Part shown: positions 6,238-11,407 of the stretch, piece after piece
Layout: every line of letters begins with the position of its first letter
Position numbering within the stretch: the stretch's first letter is position 1
NCBI GenBank assembly: GCA_947489175.1
Contig: CANLED010000037.1
Coordinates: 1-11,407 of the forward strand
Reading direction: 5' to 3'
Origin: Chitinophagaceae bacterium
GTDB lineage: Bacteria; Bacteroidota; Bacteroidia; Chitinophagales; Chitinophagaceae
Length of the DNA: 11,407 nt
Notes under the pieces: model-generated
Seen by the model: the letters and a program-made list of their open reading frames with translations, nothing else
Databases searched by the model: none
What the model was told of the DNA's origin: nothing
Translations under genes and position numbers: made by a program

Positions 6238-7281
6238 TTAATCTTGGCTGAGAACAAGGTTGCTTAGTTTAAATAAGATGCGCGCACTCACATTCTCGTC
6301 CCACCCATCAGAGCTAACGCCTGTTTCACTTAGGTCAAATCCAATAATTTTTTTCCCGCTGCTGGTAATTTTTTTGAAAATATAATTCACTTGTTCCATG
6401 TCAAACCCACCCGGAACTGGCGTTCCTGTATGTGGACATAGTTTTTCGTCTAACCCGTCTATATCATAACTGATGTAAACATTTTCAGGCAGTTGAGCCA
6501 CAATCTCATCTGTAATTTGTTGCCATGTTTGTCCTTCGTACAACCTCTCTTTTAATTCTCGTTCAAAATAGGTTGTAACCTTAAATTCACTGTTGCAGAT
6601 ATAATCCCATTCAGATTCACAATAATCACGTACACCCAATTGCATCAATTTGGTTATCTGTGGGAAAGATTCTAAGATATTGTACATAACCGACCCATGA
6701 GAATAGGTGAGTCCTTCATAAGATTTCCTCAAATCGCAATGTGCATCAATTTGAAGTATTCCGAATGACTCATTTTTTTCTGAGAGGGCTTTTATAAATC
6801 CGAAAGCAGTACTGTGATCACCTCCAAGAAGTCCAACTTTCTTCCCATTATCTAACAGTATTTTTGTTTTTTCATATACCCACTCATTCATCATTTTACA
6901 CCCTTCGTTTACTTCCTTGAGTGTTTTGCACATGAACTTGTTAGTTTCAATTTTTTCTCCTGTTTTGATGAAATTGAGGTAGAGCTCATTTTCCTTTCTT
7001 AGGAAGTCGTTTTTTAAGAGTAGTTTTTTATCAACCGCAGGCATAAAAATACCTTTCTTCCAACTGTTTTTATATTCACTGTCAAATAAATCAACTTGAA
7101 TGCTGGCTCTAACGATGTTTTCAGGTGCACGTGCTGTACCTCCTTTGAAACTTACTGTAACTTCCCAAGGTACAGGCACAATAACAAGTTGTGCCTCTTC
7201 TTCTGAGAAGGGTAGTCCGAAAATATTGTTGTTGGGTACGCTAAAACCATTCGGATCAAATTGAGAGAGGTCAGCCATCAT
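6238..7281 (-). CDS. Arginase/agmatinase-family ureohydrolase
   Basis: This 347-residue protein belongs to the binuclear-manganese ureohydrolase family, which hydrolyses guanidino or formimino groups. All metal ligands are visible: GGDHS (His156), DAHCD (Asp179, His181, Asp183) and SYDIDGLD (Asp273, Asp275). A second-shell HGS lies at 195-197, and TGTPVPGGF at 285-293 matches the loop found in agmatinases and arginases. The length is somewhat above the roughly 300 residues usual for the family, owing to an N-terminal extension and an insertion near 85-130. Substrate cannot be fixed from motifs; agmatine, arginine, formimidoylglutamate or another guanidine are possible, and Bacteroidota proteins of this type are commonly labelled agmatinase-family. 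Two ATG codons are adjacent at 7276-7281; either could be used. It is first in the leftward operon and divergent from ccmE. Confidence 0.92.
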   Translation of the reverse strand: MMADLSQFDPNGFSVPNNNIFGLPFSEEEAQLVIVPVPWEVTVSFKGGTARAPENIVRASIQVDLFDSEYKNSWKKGIFMPAVDKKLLLKNDFLRKENELYLNFIKTGEKIETNKFMCKTLKEVNEGCKMMNEWVYEKTKILLDNGKKVGLLGGDHSTAFGFIKALSEKNESFGILQIDAHCDLRKSYEGLTYSHGSVMYNILESFPQITKLMQLGVRDYCESEWDYICNSEFKVTTYFERELKERLYEGQTWQQITDEIVAQLPENVYISYDIDGLDEKLCPHTGTPVPGGFDMEQVNYIFKKITSSGKKIIGFDLSETGVSSDGWDENVSARILFKLSNLVLSQD

Positions 7282-7391
7282 GTGACAGTAAGTTTAGATT
7301 TCAAATACGAAGTTAGGGTAAAACAAAAGAATTTTTGATGCTACGTTTTTCATAATTTCGCCGTTAAATAAGTGCTCTATACTAAATGAAG

Positions 7392-7400
7392 TATATTTGC
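7392..7400 (+). promoter_or_regulatory. Bacteroidota-type -7 promoter element for ccmE-ccmF
   Basis: TATATTTGC matches the TAnnTTTGc consensus of the Bacteroidota primary sigma factor exactly. It ends 17 bases before the ccmE ATG, giving a short leader. No clear TTTG -33 element is found at the expected distance, so the promoter may be weak or may need an activator. The surrounding 136 bases are the divergent intergenic region between ccmE and the ureohydrolase gene; no other signal is convincing there. Confidence 0.6.
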
Positions 7401-7417
7401 GTTATAATAAGAAAAAA

Positions 7418-7837
7418 ATGAAAAAAGTACATATACTTGGTTTGTTGTTTATCGCAGTTGTCATTGCTGCCTTGATATCATTGATGGGGGATTTAAGTAC
7501 TTATGATTCAATTGAATCTGCAAGAAAAAAGGAAGGCAAGTTTGTTCATTTAATTGCAAAAATTGACTTGTCTGAGCCTGTTGTTTATGATCCACTCAAA
7601 GATCCAAATTTATTGACATTTACTGCTGTAGATTCTTTGGGTTTTACCACAAAAGTTATTTATAAAAATGCTAAACCTACTGATTTTGAGAAAAGTCAGC
7701 GTATTGTAATGAAGGGTTCTATGGTTGGAGAAACCTTTGAATGCAAGGAAATTGTGTTAAAATGCCCTTCTAAATATAAAGATGAGCAAGGGATGCAAGA
7801 AAAGAAACTTCGTACTGTATCTCAATTGAGAAAATAG
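7418..7837 (+). CDS. ccmE: Cytochrome c maturation haem chaperone CcmE, Cys (CxxxY) variant
   Basis: CcmE accepts haem from the CcmC side of the Ccm system and delivers it in the periplasm to CcmF. This 139-residue protein has one N-terminal membrane span (residues 6-23) and a periplasmic OB-fold-like domain of the usual size. The haem-binding site is CPSKY at 116-120, so Cys116 stands where E. coli CcmE has its covalent haem-binding His in HxxxY; Tyr120 is retained. Such CxxxY CcmE proteins are known in some bacteria and archaea. Cys109 is a second cysteine close by. The ATG at 7418 is chosen because an upstream in-frame TTG at 7397 lies within the predicted -7 promoter element. It is followed after 34 bases by ccmF. 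No ccmA, ccmB, ccmC or ccmH gene is present in the window. Confidence 0.88.
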   Translation: MKKVHILGLLFIAVVIAALISLMGDLSTYDSIESARKKEGKFVHLIAKIDLSEPVVYDPLKDPNLLTFTAVDSLGFTTKVIYKNAKPTDFEKSQRIVMKGSMVGETFECKEIVLKCPSKYKDEQGMQEKKLRTVSQLRK

Positions 7838-7871
7838 ACCTCTGTGCAATAACTAAAGCCATCGCTTACAC

Positions 7872-10334
7872 ATGATTAAATTTACTGGAGAGCATTTGCT
7901 CATAGGACAAATTGGGAATTTCATAACGCTGTTAATTTTTTGTTCTTCGTTGGTAGCAGCTTTTTCTTTTTATAAGGCAACTGTTTCAAAAGAAATTTTA
8001 GAAGAAAAGCCTTGGCTGAAACTAGGAAAGATTTCGTTTATTATCAGTGCTATTTCTGTTGTTGCGTTATTCCTGACGCTTTATCTCATAATATATAATC
8101 ATTATTTTGAGTACAAATATGCACATCAGCATTCCAAAAGAAGCTTGGATATGCAGTATTTGTTGAGCTGTTTTTGGGAAGGACAAGAGGGTAGTTTCAT
8201 GCTTTGGGGATTTTGGAATGCTGTTTTAGGTGTGTTTTTAATAAAAACGGCAAAAAAGTGGACATCACCAGTAATGGTGAGCATGAGCTTGGTACAGTTC
8301 TTTTTAGCAAGTTTTTTAGTTGGTATTTATTTGTTTGATGTAAGGATTGGAGCAAATCCATTTGTATTGATGCGTAATGAGTTTCCAGATGCTCCAGTTT
8401 TTCAGGATCCTGAATATTTGACTAAGTACTTAACTGATGGAAACGGCTTAAATATTTTATTGCAGAACTATTGGATGGTGATACATCCTCCAGTTTTATT
8501 TTTAGGGTTTTCTTCAACTGTGGTGCCATATGCATTTGCGGTGGCTGGATTTTGGAAAAAAGACTTAGTTGGATGGGTGCGACCAACAATGCCGTGGGCC
8601 TTGTTCAGTGCTGGGATGCTTGGATTGGGAATCATGATGGGAGCTGCTTGGGCTTATGAATCGCTCACATTTGGCGGTTATTGGGCATGGGATCCCGTTG
8701 AGAATGCTTCCATGGTTCCTTGGCTGCTCCTTGTTGCGGGCATACATACTTTGTTGATTTTTCAACATACTGGACATTCATTAAAAGCGAGTTTTATATT
8801 CATTTCGCTGGCTTTTATATTAGAACTTTATGCCACTTTTTTAACAAGAACAGGTGTTCTCGGAGATACATCAGTGCATTCATTCACAGGAGAGGGCAGT
8901 ACTTTATATTGGCATCTTATTTTGATGATTTTCTTATTTATTGCACTTCCAGTAGTGGTTTATGTTATCAATAGAAAACAAATTCCCGTTAATAATAAAG
9001 AGGAGAGTATGAATTCCAGGGAGTTCTGGATGTTTGTAGGTTCATTATTATTGATGATTTCAGGGGTGTATATTATAGTACTTACATCACTGCCTTTCTT
9101 CAACAAATTGTTTGGAACAAATTGGGCAATTGGAAAGGATGTGGAGTATGTGTATAACAGAATCATGGTAATGGTAGCCATGATTATAGGATTGTTGACT
9201 GCCACAGTTCAATATCTAAAATACAAGAATACTACAAGGAAATATATTTGGGGGAAATTGGCCATCCCTGTCATCATTGCATTTGTGATCTCATTGTTGA
9301 TCACTTTGTTTGGCGATGTTTCCTTTGATAAATATGGAATGGGATTTTTGGTGGCTATACACATGGCAATTTGGACTGCAGTTTATGCTGTTGTGGCAAA
9401 TGCAATGTATTTCATCACTGTTTTGAAAGGTAAAATGAAAGCAGCAGGTTCTTCTATCGCACACTTTGGATTTGGATTGATGCTTGTTGGTATTTTGATT
9501 TCTTCTTCAAAAAAGGAATTGGTTTCTGAGAACAGAACTGGTCTTGCAATACCTGGGTTGAAAGATGCCAAAGGAAGGGATGAAAATCCACTAGAGAACA
9601 TGACCCTGATTCACAATATCCCAACTCCAATGGGAGATTATGTGGTTACTTATTTGGGAGACTCTACCGAACCCAAAAACAACAAAGTATATTTCAAGAT
9701 TGATTTCAGCAAGATAGACACAGTAAAGAATACGACTGAACATTTCATGATTACCCCTAATGCTTTTATGGTAAAGTCTGAAGAAGGAACGCAACTTTCT
9801 TCAAACCCCGGATCTAAGCATTATTTGTCAAACGATATTTTTGTTTACATCACATCTTGGTTGAATACTGATAATGTTAAGGATACAGCTAGTTTCAGGA
9901 ATGTTCCTATAAAAAATGGAGATACCGTTTATTATTCAAATGGTTTTGTATTGGTTAATAAGGTGTTGAATGCCAATAAAAACGATAATAAAGATTTGCC
10001 ATTGGTTGATAGCGCTTGGTTATCTGAACTCACTGTTATGTCTAAGGAAGGCCAAGCAACCCAAGTTACACCAGCATTTTTTGTTAAAGACGGACAGCCT
10101 ACTTTCAAAACGGATACAGTCATGCAACAGAATCTAATCCTTGGTTTGCAGCGTGCTGAAAACGGAACTGTGCAACTGGCTATAAAAGAATCCTCTTCAG
10201 TCATGCGTTATATAACTTTGAAAGCATATAAATTTCCATGGATTAACTTGCTTTGGCTGGGCACTGTCATAATGGTAATAGGATTTATGATAAGCATGTA
10301 TTTTAGGATTAAGAGTAAGTTATATGTTGCTTAA
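7872..10334 (+). CDS. ccmF: CcmF/CcsA-family haem lyase (cytochrome c biogenesis)
   Basis: This 820-residue membrane protein attaches haem to apocytochrome c. It has many membrane spans to about residue 545, a large periplasmic domain (about 546-788) and a final span (about 790-809). The tryptophan-rich haem-handling WWD segment is at 257-284, with WAWDPVENASMVPW as its core. Conserved histidines sit at His205 (in MVIHPP), His292, His336 (SVHSF) and His531 (IAHFGFG); by position these resemble the haem and transmembrane ligands of CcmF, which is inference. E. coli CcmF is about 647 residues, so this one is considerably longer, mainly through the periplasmic domain. The gene follows ccmE by 34 bases, as expected for a ccmEF pair. 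Database labels may read CcsA or NrfE; the context with ccmE favours CcmF. Confidence 0.93.
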   Translation: MIKFTGEHLLIGQIGNFITLLIFCSSLVAAFSFYKATVSKEILEEKPWLKLGKISFIISAISVVALFLTLYLIIYNHYFEYKYAHQHSKRSLDMQYLLSCFWEGQEGSFMLWGFWNAVLGVFLIKTAKKWTSPVMVSMSLVQFFLASFLVGIYLFDVRIGANPFVLMRNEFPDAPVFQDPEYLTKYLTDGNGLNILLQNYWMVIHPPVLFLGFSSTVVPYAFAVAGFWKKDLVGWVRPTMPWALFSAGMLGLGIMMGAAWAYESLTFGGYWAWDPVENASMVPWLLLVAGIHTLLIFQHTGHSLKASFIFISLAFILELYATFLTRTGVLGDTSVHSFTGEGSTLYWHLILMIFLFIALPVVVYVINRKQIPVNNKEESMNSREFWMFVGSLLLMISGVYIIVLTSLPFFNKLFGTNWAIGKDVEYVYNRIMVMVAMIIGLLTATVQYLKYKNTTRKYIWGKLAIPVIIAFVISLLITLFGDVSFDKYGMGFLVAIHMAIWTAVYAVVANAMYFITVLKGKMKAAGSSIAHFGFGLMLVGILISSSKKELVSENRTGLAIPGLKDAKGRDENPLENMTLIHNIPTPMGDYVVTYLGDSTEPKNNKVYFKIDFSKIDTVKNTTEHFMITPNAFMVKSEEGTQLSSNPGSKHYLSNDIFVYITSWLNTDNVKDTASFRNVPIKNGDTVYYSNGFVLVNKVLNANKNDNKDLPLVDSAWLSELTVMSKEGQATQVTPAFFVKDGQPTFKTDTVMQQNLILGLQRAENGTVQLAIKESSSVMRYITLKAYKFPWINLLWLGTVIMVIGFMISMYFRIKSKLYVA

Positions 10335-10401
10335 ATTTTAACAGGAAGTTCTAGTCTAAAAAGTACTTTTTTTTATGTTTAATGCTTAAAATTGCTTTTA
10401 G

Positions 10402-11010
10402 ATGACTGCCATTCGTTCAATACTATTGTTTTGTTTAAGCACCTTAGCTTTAATCGGCTTTGGACAATCTCGTTATGGTCCTAATGACACCTTGACTGTT
10501 CCTTACATAGTTTATGAAGGAGACACAATGACCTACGCTCAGTTGGAGATGGTCTTTGTATTTGCCAAGATGAGTGCAAAGCAACGGGAGGAGTATCGAA
10601 AATGGACAAGGTTAAGAAATGCAGTGTATGTTACCTATCCTTATGCAAAAAAAGCCGGAGCCATCATCAATGAAGTGAATTTAAAGTTGAAGGATATCAA
10701 AGATGAAACGAAGAGGCGGAAGTACCTCAGTTCCAAAGAAAAGGAGCTTAAAAAAGAATTTACAGAGCCACTTACAAACTTGTCAGTTTATCAAGGAAAG
10801 ATACTAATGAAACTGATTAATAGAGAAACCGACAATACCTGTTATGCGTTGGTTAAGGAGTTTAAGGGTGGGTTTTCTGCACAATTTTGGCAAACCATCG
10901 CATGGGTTTTTGGCGGTAGTTTAAAGCAAGAGTATCTTCCATATACAGAAGATGCCGAGATGGAAACAATCGTACATGAAGTAGCCCGCATGTATGGGCA
11001 AAATTCATAA
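10402..11010 (+). CDS. DUF4294 family protein, probably exported
   Basis: This 202-residue protein matches the Bacteroidota family DUF4294, whose function is unknown. It has an N-terminal hydrophobic segment (about residues 5-20) ending in a plausible signal-peptidase site near Gly21-Gln22, so it is probably periplasmic. The body begins with LTVPYIVYEGDTM (31-43), then a helical charged region with RLRNAVYVTYPYAKKAG (70-86) that is characteristic of the family, and a long Lys/Glu-rich helix around 93-122. A second helical part follows, with WQTIAWVFGGSLK at 163-175. No catalytic motif is recognisable. It starts 67 bases after ccmF on the same strand and may be read through from it; no convincing terminator or promoter separates them. 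A role linked to cytochrome maturation is not supported beyond adjacency. Confidence 0.82.
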   Translation: MTAIRSILLFCLSTLALIGFGQSRYGPNDTLTVPYIVYEGDTMTYAQLEMVFVFAKMSAKQREEYRKWTRLRNAVYVTYPYAKKAGAIINEVNLKLKDIKDETKRRKYLSSKEKELKKEFTEPLTNLSVYQGKILMKLINRETDNTCYALVKEFKGGFSAQFWQTIAWVFGGSLKQEYLPYTEDAEMETIVHEVARMYGQNS

Positions 11011-11052
11011 CGGACATCGGTTTTCAACCTTTTTTCCCTCAAACCTAAATTG

Positions 11053-11061
11053 TATCTTTGC
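11053..11061 (+). promoter_or_regulatory. Bacteroidota-type -7 promoter element for bshB1
   Basis: TATCTTTGC matches the TAnnTTTGc consensus exactly and ends 17 bases before the bshB1 ATG, the same distance as for ccmE. A clear -33 TTTG is not seen. It suggests that bshB1 starts its own transcript within the 68-base gap after the DUF4294 gene. Confidence 0.62.
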
Positions 11062-11078
11062 ATTGAAATATAAAATCA

Positions 11079-11407
11079 ATGAAATTATTTGTTTTAGCGA
11101 TAGGTGTGCACCCAGACGACGTAGAGTTGAGCTGTTCGGGAACCCTGATTAATGAAATCAAAAAAGGAAATGCTGCTGGTGTCCTGGATTTAACTGCAGG
11201 AGAGTTGGGAACAAGAGGAAATGCTGAAACAAGGGCTTTAGAAGCTGCAAAGGCTGGAGAAATCATGGGTTTATCGGCTCGAGAGAATTTAGGTATGCGC
11301 GATGGTTTTTTTAAAAATGATGAAGAACATCAGTTGATGGTAATCAAAGCCATCAGAAAATATCAACCAGAATTGGTGTTGGCAAACATTTTAGATGATC
11401 GACATCC
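11079..11407 (+). CDS. bshB1: Bacillithiol biosynthesis deacetylase BshB1, N-terminal part (3' end outside window)
   Basis: The open frame runs from ATG at 11079 to the window end (109 complete codons) without a stop. BshB1 belongs to the PIG-L/LmbE-like zinc deacetylases and removes the acetyl group from GlcNAc-malate, the second step of bacillithiol synthesis. The metal-binding motif VHPDDVE is at residues 10-16, with His11 and Asp14 the expected zinc ligand and base. GELGTRGNAETR at about 41-52 and a following MRDGFF stretch are hallmarks of BshB1 as opposed to other LmbE-like proteins. The last visible residues, DDRHP, lead into the expected distal HxxDH-type metal site just past the edge. 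Typical members are about 240 residues, so less than half is seen. Bacillithiol serves as the main low-molecular-weight thiol in many Bacteroidota. Confidence 0.9.
   Translation, partial: MKLFVLAIGVHPDDVELSCSGTLINEIKKGNAAGVLDLTAGELGTRGNAETRALEAAKAGEIMGLSARENLGMRDGFFKNDEEHQLMVIKAIRKYQPELVLANILDDRH

Noticed and set aside
7282..7320. Minus-strand -7 element (CGTATTTG) for the ureohydrolase operon
   Set aside because: The TA of the consensus is absent and the nearest TTTG upstream is too close; a promoter must exist in this gap, but I cannot place it.
7397..7417. TTG start seven codons upstream of the ccmE ATG
   Set aside because: The TTG lies inside the exact match to the -7 promoter element, and the ATG at 7418 starts directly before a normal membrane anchor.
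10358..10371. Palindrome AAAAAGTACTTTTT followed by more T after ccmF as a terminator
   Set aside because: The dyad is almost all A/T with no room for a loop, so a stable hairpin is unlikely; it looks like chance in an AT-rich gap.

Overview
The window is AT-rich bacterial chromosome that reads as Bacteroidota, probably a Chitinophagaceae-like member (the class-level guess is inference). The signs are TAnnTTTGc-type -7 promoter elements, almost no Shine-Dalgarno sequences, a DUF4294 protein, a TonB-family protein of the Bacteroidota type, a bacillithiol deacetylase, and a CcmE with Cys in place of the usual haem-binding His. There are no tRNA or rRNA genes, CRISPR arrays, insertion sequences or phage genes. 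No gene-free stretch exceeds 300 bases; the longest runs from 2960 to 3147 and is occupied by two terminators.

Region 1 (1-3034, rightward) is an exported sugar-oxidation module: the C-terminal part of a GMC flavoprotein dehydrogenase, its small partner of the gluconate 2-dehydrogenase subunit 3 family (Tat signal plus lipobox), and a Tat-exported Gfo/Idh/MocA oxidoreductase. It ends at a strong rho-independent terminator. A striking inverted repeat built of octamers lies between the first two genes.

Region 2 (3062-7281, leftward) is a tight five-gene run ending in a 30-bp perfect palindrome plus T-run terminator. In transcription order it holds an arginase/agmatinase-family ureohydrolase, a four-TM protein with an acidic tail, a radical SAM protein, a TonB-family protein and a previously easy-to-miss 58-residue membrane protein. 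No shared pathway is evident.

Region 3 (7392-11010, rightward) starts from a divergent promoter and holds ccmE, a large ccmF/ccsA-type haem lyase gene and a DUF4294 gene. The first two act in cytochrome c maturation: CcmE carries haem through the periplasm and CcmF attaches it to apocytochrome. Region 4 (11053-end) is a separate promoter and the start of bshB1 for bacillithiol synthesis.

I do not see a clearly new biological system. The most interesting items are the CxxxY CcmE paired with an enlarged CcmF, the octamer inverted repeat inside an operon, and the cysteine-rich radical SAM protein.
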